A DNA stretch of 64,000 nt, taken from Lacticaseibacillus brantae DSM 23927. GTDB lineage: Bacteria > Bacillota > Bacilli > Lactobacillales > Lactobacillaceae. The stretch spans positions 186,001 through 250,000 of the forward strand of contig NZ_AYZQ01000001.1 in assembly GCF_001436115.1 (NCBI RefSeq), given 5' to 3'. This document shows, piece by piece, positions 44,555 through 54,984 of the stretch. A model generated the notes under the pieces. It saw nothing but the letters and a program-made list of their open reading frames with translations, did not search any database and was not told the DNA's origin. Position numbers and translations under genes: made by a program. How positions within the stretch are numbered: the stretch's first letter is position 1; each line of letters starts with the position of its first letter.

Positions 44555-45248
44555 GGTCGAGGGCCTCCGTTTCTTTCAGTGGGACTGGATGGGCGTGTGA
44601 TTGACTTTGAATTTGTTTCTGTGACAGGGAAACTGAGGCAGCTAAATCTTCTAAGTCGTCAGCAACAAAGGCTTGGTACTGCTCATTAATGGTTTGAGCT
44701 TGGGCTGTAATCGCTGTCTCTGCCTGGGTTAAGACTGTGTACGTTTCTTGGGTCTTAACCTCGTGATTGGTAATTGTTTGGTACCGGTCTGTTAAGTGGT
44801 TTAAATTCGGTAGAATTTCATAAATAAAGGGTGCCGCCTCAGTGAGTCGCTTTGGGGCCTGGACAATCGCTTTGAAATACGCATGCATAATTGGCAGCAG
44901 GTCAGTTTGTAAAGCAAGACTTTTTAATTTGGGCACGGCGTTAATTGTGGCTTCAATGGCGTTGATTTGTTCAGAGGCAGTTTCCATAGTCTCTCTAAAC
45001 AAAGTGATTTCACTGTCACTCAGTCCGGCTTCCACATAATGGGCCTGTAAACTGGGGGACACTGGCGCTGTTGAAGGTTTGGTCGATGTGCGACCGAGCC
45101 ACTCACCCATAAACCGTGCTAATCCGAAAACCAGCGCCACTAGGACTGCAAAATCGCCCCGGCCGCTGATGACAAGACCGGCGACGAAACCGAGGCCGAT
45201 CCACAAAGCAATTCGCGACTTACGAATTTTTTTATTTTTCATTATCAT
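44541..45248 (-). CDS. XpaC-like 5-bromo-4-chloroindolyl phosphate hydrolysis family protein
   Basis: The 235-residue protein has one or two hydrophobic segments near the N-terminus (about 12-45), followed by a helical cytoplasmic domain. Families of this shape that precede telA are called XpaC. I start at the ATG at 45248 (MIMKNKK), which follows GAGGATG; ATGs at 45266 and 45242 are alternatives. The pair xpaC-telA is transcribed leftwards. The enzymatic name is historical; no active site can be pointed out. Confidence 0.82.
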   Translation of the reverse strand: MIMKNKKIRKSRIALWIGLGFVAGLVISGRGDFAVLVALVFGLARFMGEWLGRTSTKPSTAPVSPSLQAHYVEAGLSDSEITLFRETMETASEQINAIEATINAVPKLKSLALQTDLLPIMHAYFKAIVQAPKRLTEAAPFIYEILPNLNHLTDRYQTITNHEVKTQETYTVLTQAETAITAQAQTINEQYQAFVADDLEDLAASVSLSQKQIQSQSHAHPVPLKETEALDHARE

Positions 45249-45415
45249 GTCACATCCTCGTTTCATTCATGAGTTCAGTCTAACACAGGCATGCTTGGCC
45301 AGTATCCGCCTTGGGATTGAGATTTTGTTTTTTATCAAAAAATTGTAAAGCTTCCCGGCAAAGTCGACAATTGTGTGTTGGTTCGCGTATGATGATTGAA
45401 GACAAGGAGTCGGTT

Positions 45416-45961
45416 ATGGAAAAGATTATCAAAACCCAATCGGTCTTCAATGGCCATATTATTCAAGTGGACGTGCTAACGGTCAAACTGCCCTTAGGCG
45501 CATTGGCCCAGCGCGAAGTGGTGCATGCGCACGCGGCTGCAGGCGTTTTAGCTGTTGTTGATGGCAAGGCACTGTTTGTCCGACAATGGCGGGCGACTGT
45601 GGGTCAAGAGACATTAGAAATCCCTGCCGGTAAGTTAGACGCCCAGGAGACAGCTTTGGCGGCGGCTAAACGGGAATTAAATGAAGAAACAGGCTTAGCT
45701 GCTGGCCATTGGCAACAGTTAAGTCACTACTATCAAAGTTTAGGATTTTCAGACGCTGAAATGACGCTTTTTGCAGCCAGTCAGTTGCACTCCCCGACCC
45801 ACAAACGGGTCCAGGACGCTGATGAGTCGGTGGCTGGCGAGTGGTTGACCTTTGCCCAAGCCAAAAGCGCTATTCAGCAGGGAATCATTTGTGATGCCAA
45901 AACGTTGCTGGCAATCCAATACTGGCAACAGATGGAAGGTGAACGGGATGGCGGAAATTAA
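45416..45961 (+). CDS. Nudix hydrolase, ADP-ribose pyrophosphatase type
   Basis: The 181-residue enzyme has a perfect Nudix box Gx5Ex7REUxEExGU (from G at about 78: GKLDAQE ... RELNEETGL) preceded by EIPAG, the mark of ADP-sugar pyrophosphatases. It probably splits ADP-ribose to AMP and ribose 5-phosphate. The ATG at 45416 follows AAGGAG. The downstream small gene overlaps it by 14 bases. Confidence 0.92.
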   Translation: MEKIIKTQSVFNGHIIQVDVLTVKLPLGALAQREVVHAHAAAGVLAVVDGKALFVRQWRATVGQETLEIPAGKLDAQETALAAAKRELNEETGLAAGHWQQLSHYYQSLGFSDAEMTLFAASQLHSPTHKRVQDADESVAGEWLTFAQAKSAIQQGIICDAKTLLAIQYWQQMEGERDGGN

Positions 45962-46193
45962 TACACGTAAGGCATACCGGGATGCGCAAGCCAAAGAGGC
46001 AGAAGCAGCCAAAGCCCGGGATCAAAAACGTCAGGAAGTTGAAAAAGAGTTCGCCCGTTCTCGCCGTAAAAAAGCGGAATTTGGCCAAACCGGTGAATTG
46101 AAGATTCATAGTCTTAAAGTCCGCTTAAACTGGGCGATTGGGATTGTTGTGGTACTTCTGCTGATTGTGACCGGGGTCATGTTCCTCTTGTAA
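45948..46193 (+). CDS. small coiled-coil, C-terminally membrane-anchored protein
   Basis: The 81-residue protein has a very charged helix rich in Ala, Lys, Glu and Arg (about 1-50, likely coiled coil) and a C-terminal membrane segment (about 60-80, IGIVVVLLLIVTGVMFLL). This gives a tail-anchored topology with the charged part in the cytoplasm. I do not recognise the family. It starts within the Nudix gene (ATG at 45948 after GGAAGGTG) and ends before a terminator, so the two are made together. Confidence 0.75.
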   Translation: MAEINTRKAYRDAQAKEAEAAKARDQKRQEVEKEFARSRRKKAEFGQTGELKIHSLKVRLNWAIGIVVVLLLIVTGVMFLL

Positions 46194-46233
46194 TTGATAA
46201 GTGAAATCATCTCGTGTAAGATAGTAACGCAAG

Positions 46234-46262
46234 CGCACCTGCGATTTTTGCAGGTGCTTTTA
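46234..46262 (+). terminator. Rho-independent terminator
   Basis: GCACCTGC pairs with GCAGGTGC, followed by TTTT, after the Nudix/small-protein pair. Confidence 0.85.
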
Positions 46263-46282
46263 TGATGAGGGGGACTTTTAGC

Positions 46283-46975
46283 ATGAAAATTGGCGTTATT
46301 TGTGCCATGGAAGAAGAAATTCGTGAACTTTTAGCCGTGCAAACAGAACAAACAGAAACCGTGATTGGGAATCAACACTATTTTAGTGGCAAGATCAATG
46401 GGCAAGATGTCACCCTAGTTGAATCAGGAATTGGTAAGGTCCAAGCGGCAATGACCACAGCAGTTTTACTCGCCACCTTTAAGCCTGATACTGTGATTAA
46501 CACTGGTAGTGCCGGTGGGATTGGCCAAGGTTTATCAATCGGGGATGTCGTCATTTCAACCGGTGTCGCTTATCATGACGTTAATTCGACAGCTTTTGGT
46601 TATTTACCGGGTCAACTACCTGGTCAACCACAAATCTTTGACGCTGATCCAACCTTGGTCCAACAAATCGCCGCAGCCGCAGAATCGGTCGACTTAACGA
46701 CTCATACTGGGTTAATTGTTACCGGGGATCAATTCATCGCCCAGACCGCAGAAATTGAACGAATTTTGACCATTTATCCTCAAGCCTTAGCCAGTGAAAT
46801 GGAAGGCGCCGCAATCGGACAAGTGGCTAAGGAATTCAATACGCCGTTTGTTGTGATTCGAGCGATGAGTGATGTTGGTGATGAAAGCGCCAGTGTCAAC
46901 TTCGATGACTTCATTATTGATGCGGGCAAGCAGAGTGCCCAGATGTTACTTGCATTCTTGGGGCACCTTTCATAG
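46283..46975 (+). CDS. mtnN: 5'-methylthioadenosine/S-adenosylhomocysteine nucleosidase
   Basis: The 230-residue enzyme splits MTA and SAH to adenine and the thioribose compound, part of the activated methyl cycle that also feeds LuxS. IGVICAMEEEIREL begins it; ASEMEGAAIGQVA and VIRAMSDVGDE carry the ribose-binding Glu and catalytic Asp. The ATG at 46283 follows GAGGGGG; an in-frame ATG at 46262 lies in the terminator before it. The cysteine desulfurase gene follows after 21 bases. Confidence 0.95.
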   Translation: MKIGVICAMEEEIRELLAVQTEQTETVIGNQHYFSGKINGQDVTLVESGIGKVQAAMTTAVLLATFKPDTVINTGSAGGIGQGLSIGDVVISTGVAYHDVNSTAFGYLPGQLPGQPQIFDADPTLVQQIAAAAESVDLTTHTGLIVTGDQFIAQTAEIERILTIYPQALASEMEGAAIGQVAKEFNTPFVVIRAMSDVGDESASVNFDDFIIDAGKQSAQMLLAFLGHLS

Positions 46976-46996
46976 TCGAAAGGAGTTTCGATTTAA

Positions 46997-48157
46997 TTGG
47001 AGCATGTTTATTTAGATAATGCGGCGACCACCCCGATGGCTCCGGAAGTCATCACTGAGATGACGACGCAAATGCAAAATGATTTTGGTAATGCTAGCTC
47101 GACTCACTGGTTTGGCCGCCAAGCGCATACCGTGATGGATCAGTCACGCTTAATATTGGCCAACAGTATTAATGCCAAACCAAATGACATTATTATTACC
47201 AGTGGCGCCACAGAAAGTAACAACACCGCGTTGATGCAAACCGCCCACACGCGCCAAAACCTGGGTAAGCACATCATTACAACGGCCATCGAACATCCAT
47301 CTATTCTGCGGCCGCTGGAAGCCCTGGAAGCTGAAGGGTTTCGGGTGACGTATTTACCTGTCAATGACCAAGGGGTGATTGATTTGGCAGATTTTGATGC
47401 TGCATTGGACGATGACACGATTCTAGTGACCATTATGTTTGGCAATAACGAGGTCGGTAGTCGGATGCCAATCGAAGCTATTGGTGAGCGGTTGATTAAT
47501 CACCAGGCGTGGTTCCATACTGATGCCACCCAGGCTTATGGATTATTGGATATTGACGTGCAAGCGATGCATATTGATATGTTGTCCGTATCCGCGCACA
47601 AGATTAACGGCCCGAAGCAAATAGGGTTCTTGTACCGCGGTCCGAAGATTTATTTCCCATCCTTTATTCGCGGTGGCGAGCAAGAAATGAAGCGGCGCGC
47701 GGGGACTGAAAGTGTGGTTCAAGTGGCCGGTTTTGCTAAAGCAGTGAGTCTGATTACGCCAGAGGTGAAAGCTGAGCGACAGGCCCGGTATTTCGCCTTT
47801 AAGCAGCAATTAATGGCTCGATTGAATGCAGCAGACATTGAATTTGCAGTTAATGGCAGCTTGAATCCAGATAATTTAAACCATGTGTTTAATTTGTGGT
47901 TTAAGGGGATTTCGACCTATGCGCTGCAAACCAATCTTGACTTGGCTGGCTTTGCCATTTCAGGTGGATCGGCCTGCACGGCTGGCAGCTTAGAGCCATC
48001 GCACGTCCTGACAGCCATGTTTGGCGAGGCCAGTCCTCGCATTGGGGAATCCATTCGGACTAGCTTTGGGCACGAAACAACAGCTGAACAAATTGATGCG
48101 TATGCAGATGCGTTGATTCGAATTATTAATCGTATTAAAACTAAAGCGAATGCTTAA
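46997..48157 (+). CDS. Cysteine desulfurase (IscS/NifS family, MnmA partner)
   Basis: The 386-residue PLP enzyme makes persulfide sulfur from cysteine. The PLP lysine lies in SVSAHKINGPKQIGFL (about 200) and the active Cys in SGGSACTAGSLEPSHVL (about 325). The start is TTG 46997 (MEHVYLDNAATTPM); AGGAG is 11 bases upstream. Firmicutes often keep a dedicated desulfurase next to mnmA that passes sulfur directly to it (YrvO-MnmA), and mnmA is two genes downstream here. Confidence 0.94.
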   Translation: MEHVYLDNAATTPMAPEVITEMTTQMQNDFGNASSTHWFGRQAHTVMDQSRLILANSINAKPNDIIITSGATESNNTALMQTAHTRQNLGKHIITTAIEHPSILRPLEALEAEGFRVTYLPVNDQGVIDLADFDAALDDDTILVTIMFGNNEVGSRMPIEAIGERLINHQAWFHTDATQAYGLLDIDVQAMHIDMLSVSAHKINGPKQIGFLYRGPKIYFPSFIRGGEQEMKRRAGTESVVQVAGFAKAVSLITPEVKAERQARYFAFKQQLMARLNAADIEFAVNGSLNPDNLNHVFNLWFKGISTYALQTNLDLAGFAISGGSACTAGSLEPSHVLTAMFGEASPRIGESIRTSFGHETTAEQIDAYADALIRIINRIKTKANA

Positions 48158-48162
48158 TTAGA

Positions 48163-48201
48163 AGCGACAACTTCATCTTGTGTGGAGTGGTCGCTTTTTT
48201 T
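48163..48201 (+). terminator. Rho-independent terminator after the desulfurase gene
   Basis: AGCGAC pairs with GTCGCT across a partly paired loop, followed by T7. Confidence 0.8.
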
Positions 48202-48273
48202 GTTGGCCAGAGTGTTGTCTGTTGGGTGCTTATGCTAAACTATAAGCAGTAGATTAATGAGGAAGGTGACAAT

Positions 48274-48615
48274 ATGGCACTGGCTGCGACAGGTAAGGCT
48301 TTAGGCGACAAGAATACGTACGGTATTAGTCCTGAGATTAAACGATATACATTGATGGATTTGGGGTTCACCCAAACCAAGAATGGTAATTTTCAACTCG
48401 AACGTTCGCTTGACCCTAATTCACCGTTCACGGCGGCAAACAAACTCAAGGTAACCTTCAGTAAAGACTTGAGTGCGTTCCAAATGAGTGTAACGACCGC
48501 AAACGGATTAAAAGCAATCAATATTTTCACCGACAGTAAGTTGGCGGAAAATGTCGAACAATACCAATATTTGGTTGATAATCTCATCGAACGAAATGTG
48601 CTTCAGAAGCAGTAA
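48274..48615 (+). CDS. DUF1831 family protein
   Basis: The 113-residue soluble protein begins MALAATGKALGDKNTYGISPEIKRYTLMDLGF. Proteins of this length and sequence, found between the cysteine desulfurase gene and mnmA in lactobacilli, are called DUF1831. Nothing in the sequence gives a catalytic role. The conserved location suggests a link to tRNA thiolation or sulfur transfer; this is inference. Confidence 0.8.
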   Translation: MALAATGKALGDKNTYGISPEIKRYTLMDLGFTQTKNGNFQLERSLDPNSPFTAANKLKVTFSKDLSAFQMSVTTANGLKAINIFTDSKLAENVEQYQYLVDNLIERNVLQKQ

Positions 48616-49884
<1,269 letters not shown>

Positions 49885-49896
49885 GTAATTAACAGC

Positions 49897-49931
49897 AGAA
49901 CCTGCGGACTTTTTGTTCGTAGGTTCTTTTT
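49897..49931 (+). terminator. Rho-independent terminator after mnmA
   Basis: AGAACCTGCGGAC pairs with GTTCGTAGGTTCT, followed by T residues. Confidence 0.87.
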
Positions 49932-50016
49932 GTGTCGGTAGAATTAGGCGCGACTTGATTTCGGCGGCAATAATCGCGATAATAAATAATTAGATGAAAA
50001 AGAGGAGGGCAATCGG

Positions 50017-50679
50017 TTGACACACTTGTATTTTGTTCGCCACGGCAAAACCCAATGGAATTTAGAAGGGCGTTATCAAGGCGCGCACGGGGATTCACCG
50101 TTATTGCCCGACAGTTATGCACAAATCACAGCCTTAGCCAAAGATCTGGCGCCAGTGCACTTTGATCATGCTTATGTGAGTCCATTACCTAGAGCTCAAA
50201 CGACGGCTGAACATCTGATTGCTGAAATGCACCAAAGTATTCCGTTAACAATTGCCCCAGGACTTCAAGAATTCAATTTGGGCAAAATGGAAGGCCTCAC
50301 GTTTGCCGAGGTAAAAAAACGATATCCTGAGGAATTGCATGGGTTCCGGGAAGCACCGGCTGAGTACGATCCATCAGCAATTGGTGGCGAAACTTTTCCA
50401 GAATTAATTGCGCGGATGCAACCAGTCGTCACCCATGCAGTGGCAGCCGATGTCACAGGAGAAGCCAATCTCTTGTTTGTGAGTCACGGGGCCGCGTTGG
50501 TGGCGCTTATTCAAAGCCTGCTGGGAACTCCCTTGGCCCAAATGCGCAAAGACGGTGGTTTGACAAATAGCAGTGTGACCATTTTAGCCACGGATCACGC
50601 CCAGCCACCCTATGAATTGATTAAATGGAATGACACCCACTTTTTAACGAAGAAACCTGAAGCAACAGATACGATTTAG
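50017..50679 (+). CDS. Histidine phosphatase / phosphoglycerate mutase family protein
   Basis: The 220-residue protein has the RHG motif YFVRHGKTQWNLEGRYQG at the N-terminus (phospho-His), a second active-site region FNLGKMEGLTF and the late VSHGAAL. It is a cofactor-dependent mutase-family phosphatase. The start is TTG 50017 after AGAGGAGGG. Real glycolytic mutase activity is unlikely (the GpmA length and motifs differ); a broad phosphatase is more probable. The TPR gene follows after eight bases. Confidence 0.9.
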   Translation: MTHLYFVRHGKTQWNLEGRYQGAHGDSPLLPDSYAQITALAKDLAPVHFDHAYVSPLPRAQTTAEHLIAEMHQSIPLTIAPGLQEFNLGKMEGLTFAEVKKRYPEELHGFREAPAEYDPSAIGGETFPELIARMQPVVTHAVAADVTGEANLLFVSHGAALVALIQSLLGTPLAQMRKDGGLTNSSVTILATDHAQPPYELIKWNDTHFLTKKPEATDTI

Positions 50680-50687
50680 GAGGAACT

Positions 50688-51350
50688 ATGGCGATTTCAG
50701 ACAGCTTTAACCAAGGTGACCATGATGCTGCTGTTCACGAGGCGATTGCAGCTGTGGATGCGAATCCCGATGAGCCGGCTCCCTATGCGACCTTAGCAAC
50801 GCTCTTGACCAGTCTGGGTGACTACGACCAAGCCACTGAATTATTGGTCAAAAGCCTCGGGCGGTTTCCTGATGATGAGGAACTCCAATACAGCTTTGGC
50901 GTGCTCGCATTTGCACAAGGGGATGCGCAGTCGGCAATTAACCGGCTCACACCACTGGCCGCCTCCAAAAGCCAGTTGGGCACCGATGCCCAATATATGT
51001 TGGGCTTGAGTTATCAGGCCCTGGGCCAGGCCCCTAAGGCCTTGGCATTCGCGCTGACAGCTCATGATCGTCAACCAGACAAGGTCGATGCAGCCTTATT
51101 ATCCGCAAACTTATTGCTCAGTTTGGGCGCTTTCTCAGAAGCAGAAGCCATGCTGAGACCATTTGTGGCCGACAACAATGCCCAGGTCCTGTTTAATTAT
51201 GGGTTGGCGCTCAATGCCCAAGACAAAGATGGGACACAGTATCTAGATCAGGCCAAGGCGCTGGATCCCAAAACGTATAATCAACAGTTTGACCAACTCA
51301 AAGATATTAGTCGCTTCTTAAATTGGCGAGGGGAGAATGACCATGGCTGA
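50688..51350 (+). CDS. Tetratricopeptide repeat protein
   Basis: The 220-residue soluble helical protein is made of about five or six TPR-like units, for example EPAPYATLATLLTSLGDYDQA, DEELQYSFGVLAFAQGDAQSA and AQYMLGLSYQALGQAPKA. It probably acts as a protein-binding scaffold. It overlaps recD2 by eight bases; this TPR-recD2 pairing is common in lactobacilli and Bacillus relatives, but the partner is unknown. Confidence 0.9.
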   Translation: MAISDSFNQGDHDAAVHEAIAAVDANPDEPAPYATLATLLTSLGDYDQATELLVKSLGRFPDDEELQYSFGVLAFAQGDAQSAINRLTPLAASKSQLGTDAQYMLGLSYQALGQAPKALAFALTAHDRQPDKVDAALLSANLLLSLGAFSEAEAMLRPFVADNNAQVLFNYGLALNAQDKDGTQYLDQAKALDPKTYNQQFDQLKDISRFLNWRGENDHG

Positions 51351-53727
51351 CCAAGACAGTGTGAGCGGCCGCGTCAAAAGTATTTTTTTCCAAAACCCCA
51401 ATAATTTCTATAAAATCCTGTTGCTAGAAATTACCGCAACGACCATTCAGTGGCCGGATGCGGAAATTGTCGTAACGGGTAGTTTTGGTGATATTAAAGA
51501 AGATGAAACATACACTTTCACCGGCAAAGTCATCGATCATCCTAAATATGGGAATCAATTTCAGGCTGATAACTATCACGTTGATCGCCCCACGAATAAA
51601 CAAGGCTTGGTGAAGTATCTTAGCTCGGACAAGTTTCCAGGCATTGGCCCTAAAACTGCCGAGCGAATCGTTGAGGCCCTGGGCGTTGATGCGATTGATC
51701 AAATCATTCAAGACCCTAAGTCGCTTCAAGGTTTGGGCTTAAATGCGAATAAACGCGCCGCCTTAATTGAGAACTTGAAAGCTAACATGGGGATGGAGCA
51801 GGTCATCATCGGTCTGAATGATTATGGCTTCAGTAGCAACTTGGCAGCTCGAATCTACCAACAGTATCAAACTGATGCCCTTGAGGTGATTCAAGAAAAT
51901 CCCTACAAACTGATTGGTGATATTGAGGGTATCGGTTTTAAACGGGCTGATCAAATTGCTGCTCATCTAAATATTGCGCCTGATAGTCCGGTCCGGATTG
52001 AAGGTGGGATTATCGACACCCTTCAGACGATGACCGATGGCAATGGCGATACCTTCGTCCAATTGGAGCATTTGCTCGACGAAACCATTCGCTTATTGCA
52101 AAGCGCCCGGAATGTGGCGATTGCGCCTCAGGCAGTGGCGGATGGCATCGTGCAACTGGCTAAAGCTAATCAGGTCGTCGCTGATGGCAAGAAGGTTTAT
52201 CCCAAGCGGTTATTCGATGCTGAATGGCAAATTGCCGAGCAGTTGAAAGCCTTGATGGCCGACCAAGAAGCAGTCAGTGATAAGGCGTTTAAGCAGGCCT
52301 TAAAGACGGTTGAACACAACAACGATATTACTTATGATGACACCCAAAAAAAGGCCATTGAAACTGCCATGAAAGAACCTTTATTCCTGCTCACTGGGGG
52401 ACCAGGGACCGGGAAAACAACGGTGATTAATGGTATTGTTCAGGTCTATGCGACGTTAAATGATGTGTCACTCGATGTGAATCATTATACCGACGAGCCT
52501 TTTCCAATTATGCTCGCCGCGCCAACTGGGCGGGCGGCTAAACGTATGACTGAAACAACCAGTCTGCCGGCTGGCACCATTCATCGTCTGCTGGGCCTGG
52601 CAGTGGATACACAAGATTTTGAACCCAAAGAATTGCCTGATGGCTTACTCATTATTGATGAAATGTCGATGGTGGATACCTACCTGTTTCGAACGCTGTT
52701 GAATTCCATTCATGCGCATATCAAAGTGATTTTGGTTGGAGATAAAGACCAGCTGCCAAGCGTTGGGCCGGGTCAAGTCTTTGCGGATCTGCTGCGGAGT
52801 GGCGTTTTGCCGAGCCAAGAGCTCACCCATATTCACCGCCAGGATCAAGCCAGTTCAATTATTCCCTTAGCCCATGATGTGAACGCGGGGTATTTACCAG
52901 ATGATATTCTGACGCCCAAAGTGGATCGGTCTTTCTTTCCCTGTGCGCCGGACCAGATTGGCGATGTGATTACGCAGGTCATTCAGCGGGCAGCAAAGAA
53001 GTTTAAGCCAGCAGATATGCAAGTCCTAGCCCCGATGTATCGGGGGATTGCCGGAATTGATGCCTTAAACCCGCTAATCCAGACACTACTTAATCCCAAG
53101 AAGTCAGCTCAGACCAAAGAGGTGACGTTTGGCGATAAGGTCTATCGCATTGGCGACAAGGTCTTGCAGCTAGTGAACAATCCTGAACAGAATGTGTTTA
53201 ATGGTGAAATCGGGATTATTGAAGGGATTAATGACGCTAAGCATGCTGAGAGTAAAACTGATGAGTTAATCATCAGTTTCGACGGTAACGAATTGACCTA
53301 TAAGCGGTCAGACTGGACTAAATTCACCTTGGCCTATGCAACCTCCATCCATAAGGCGCAGGGGTCAGAATTTGAACTGGTCATCCTGCCTTTAACCATG
53401 CAAAGTCAGCGAATGTTGAAACGAAATTTGCTGTACACAGCCATTACGCGGGCAAAACATTTTCTGATTTTGGTTGGGGACCCGCGCGCCTTCTCAGTCG
53501 CTGCAGAAGCAGTGGCTGACAATCGGCACACCAGTCTGATTGAACGGCTCCAAGATGTCATTGGCGGCAGTGCTCAGAGTCCACCAGACTCGGCGCCTGA
53601 AGTGACGCAGCCACCAACAGATTATCGGTTAACGCCCAGCTTGGTCAGGAGTCAAAGTATTGATCCGTTGATTGGCTTGAACGGGTTAACCCCGATGAAA
53701 CGGGCAGTCCAGGAGGAAAAAGCATGA
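51343..53727 (+). CDS. recD2: ATP-dependent DNA helicase RecD2
   Basis: The 794-residue SF1B helicase of the RecD2 type works without RecBC. An N-terminal extension of about 330 residues with helix-hairpin-helix repeats (FPGIGPKTAERIVEALG, YGFSSNLAARIYQQY) precedes the helicase core: Walker A GGPGTGKTTVIN (about 350), Walker B LIIDEMSMVD, and YAITRAKHFLILVGD-like motif VI region (LLYTAITRAKH). ATG 51343 is seven bases after GAGGGGAG. The acetyltransferase gene overlaps by four bases. Confidence 0.96.
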   Translation: MADQDSVSGRVKSIFFQNPNNFYKILLLEITATTIQWPDAEIVVTGSFGDIKEDETYTFTGKVIDHPKYGNQFQADNYHVDRPTNKQGLVKYLSSDKFPGIGPKTAERIVEALGVDAIDQIIQDPKSLQGLGLNANKRAALIENLKANMGMEQVIIGLNDYGFSSNLAARIYQQYQTDALEVIQENPYKLIGDIEGIGFKRADQIAAHLNIAPDSPVRIEGGIIDTLQTMTDGNGDTFVQLEHLLDETIRLLQSARNVAIAPQAVADGIVQLAKANQVVADGKKVYPKRLFDAEWQIAEQLKALMADQEAVSDKAFKQALKTVEHNNDITYDDTQKKAIETAMKEPLFLLTGGPGTGKTTVINGIVQVYATLNDVSLDVNHYTDEPFPIMLAAPTGRAAKRMTETTSLPAGTIHRLLGLAVDTQDFEPKELPDGLLIIDEMSMVDTYLFRTLLNSIHAHIKVILVGDKDQLPSVGPGQVFADLLRSGVLPSQELTHIHRQDQASSIIPLAHDVNAGYLPDDILTPKVDRSFFPCAPDQIGDVITQVIQRAAKKFKPADMQVLAPMYRGIAGIDALNPLIQTLLNPKKSAQTKEVTFGDKVYRIGDKVLQLVNNPEQNVFNGEIGIIEGINDAKHAESKTDELIISFDGNELTYKRSDWTKFTLAYATSIHKAQGSEFELVILPLTMQSQRMLKRNLLYTAITRAKHFLILVGDPRAFSVAAEAVADNRHTSLIERLQDVIGGSAQSPPDSAPEVTQPPTDYRLTPSLVRSQSIDPLIGLNGLTPMKRAVQEEKA

Positions 53728-54935
53728 GTGATATACGCGACGAGTTAGAGATAAAACCAGTCACGATTGAACATTTAGAGCAATTTAATGATTTATTGAG
53801 TTATGTTTTTCAAGTGACAGCCAAAGAAGTCGAAGAATCTGGCTATGAAGAAGGCGAATTGGAACGTGCCAAGCGGCCAGTGTTGGAGAAGTCTGACGTG
53901 ATTGGGTGGTTCCATGGGGACGACTTAGTCAGCCAGTTAGCTATTTATCCGTGTGTGGTGAATATTCACGGTCAGAAATATCAAATGGCCGGTTTGACTG
54001 GGGTCGGAACATATCCTGAATACGCCGGACACGGGTTGATGCATGATTTGATTTCAGTAGGTTTAAACCATATGCGTGAGCATAAACAGTGGATTTCTTA
54101 CCTGTACCCTTATAGCATTCCGTTTTACCGCAAAAAAGGGTGGGAGATCATGTCAGATCACCTGACTTTTGAAGTCAAGGACACCCAACTACCAAGGCAT
54201 GAAAATATCGTTGGCCACGTTGAACGATTGGAAATTGATGATCCAGATGTGATTCAAACCTATAATCGATTCGCTGAAGTCAACCACGGGGCGATGATTC
54301 GAAACCAATTGAATTGGGATGAATATTGGCGCTGGGAGAACGAAGAAGAGCGCATCGCCGCCGTTTACTATGATGAAGATGATGTGCCTCAAGGGTTTAT
54401 TCTTTATTGGATTGCGAATGAAGTTTTCCACATTAAAGAAATGGTATACACGACACAAGAAGCTCGAGTAGGACTGTGGAACTTTATTGCGGCCCATTTC
54501 TCAATGGTGGACGTGGTGCGTGGCAATATTTATAAGAATGAACCCTTGCACTTTCTTCTTGACGATGGGGACATCAAACAGACGATTCAGCCCTATTTTA
54601 TGGCCCGGATTGTCGATGTGCGTGAATTCTTGAAGGCTTATCCGTTCGCTGAAGTTGGTAAACCATTCCACTTTATCGTGTCAGATCCAATGGCTGATTG
54701 GAATCAAGGGACTTTTGGCGTTTGGTGGGATGAAAATGACCAAGTTCAGATCACTGATCGCCCTGTTGGTGAAGCAGTGACTGTGGACATCCAAACGTTG
54801 ACCACGATGATGATGAGTTATCGGCGGCCATCCTATTTGGCCAAAATTGAACGCTTGACCGCCTCCAAGGCAGCCTTGAAGAATCTTGAAGCCATCATTC
54901 CAATGGATGAACCGTATTTTTCGGATTACTTCTGA
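53724..54935 (+). CDS. GNAT family N-acetyltransferase, Eis-like
   Basis: The 403-residue protein has two GNAT-type regions and a C-terminal sterol-carrier-like domain, the Eis architecture. Seen here: GLTGVGTYPEYAGHGLMHDLI (acetyl-CoA loop region) near 95-115, YPYSIPFYRKKGWE near 130, and the end EAIIPMDEPYFSDYF, with a C-terminal acid carboxylate typical of Eis proteins. Homologues acetylate amines such as aminoglycosides or polyamines; the substrate here is unknown. The start ATGA overlaps the recD2 stop. Confidence 0.9.
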   Translation: MSDIRDELEIKPVTIEHLEQFNDLLSYVFQVTAKEVEESGYEEGELERAKRPVLEKSDVIGWFHGDDLVSQLAIYPCVVNIHGQKYQMAGLTGVGTYPEYAGHGLMHDLISVGLNHMREHKQWISYLYPYSIPFYRKKGWEIMSDHLTFEVKDTQLPRHENIVGHVERLEIDDPDVIQTYNRFAEVNHGAMIRNQLNWDEYWRWENEEERIAAVYYDEDDVPQGFILYWIANEVFHIKEMVYTTQEARVGLWNFIAAHFSMVDVVRGNIYKNEPLHFLLDDGDIKQTIQPYFMARIVDVREFLKAYPFAEVGKPFHFIVSDPMADWNQGTFGVWWDENDQVQITDRPVGEAVTVDIQTLTTMMMSYRRPSYLAKIERLTASKAALKNLEAIIPMDEPYFSDYF

Positions 54936-54936
54936 T

Positions 54937-54984
54937 CAAAAAAGCACTGGCCACAACCCAGATGGGTTAGGCCAGTGCTTTTTT
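54937..54984. terminator. bidirectional terminator
   Basis: AAAAAAGCACTGGCC pairs with GGCCAGTGCTTTTTT, between convergent genes. Confidence 0.94.
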
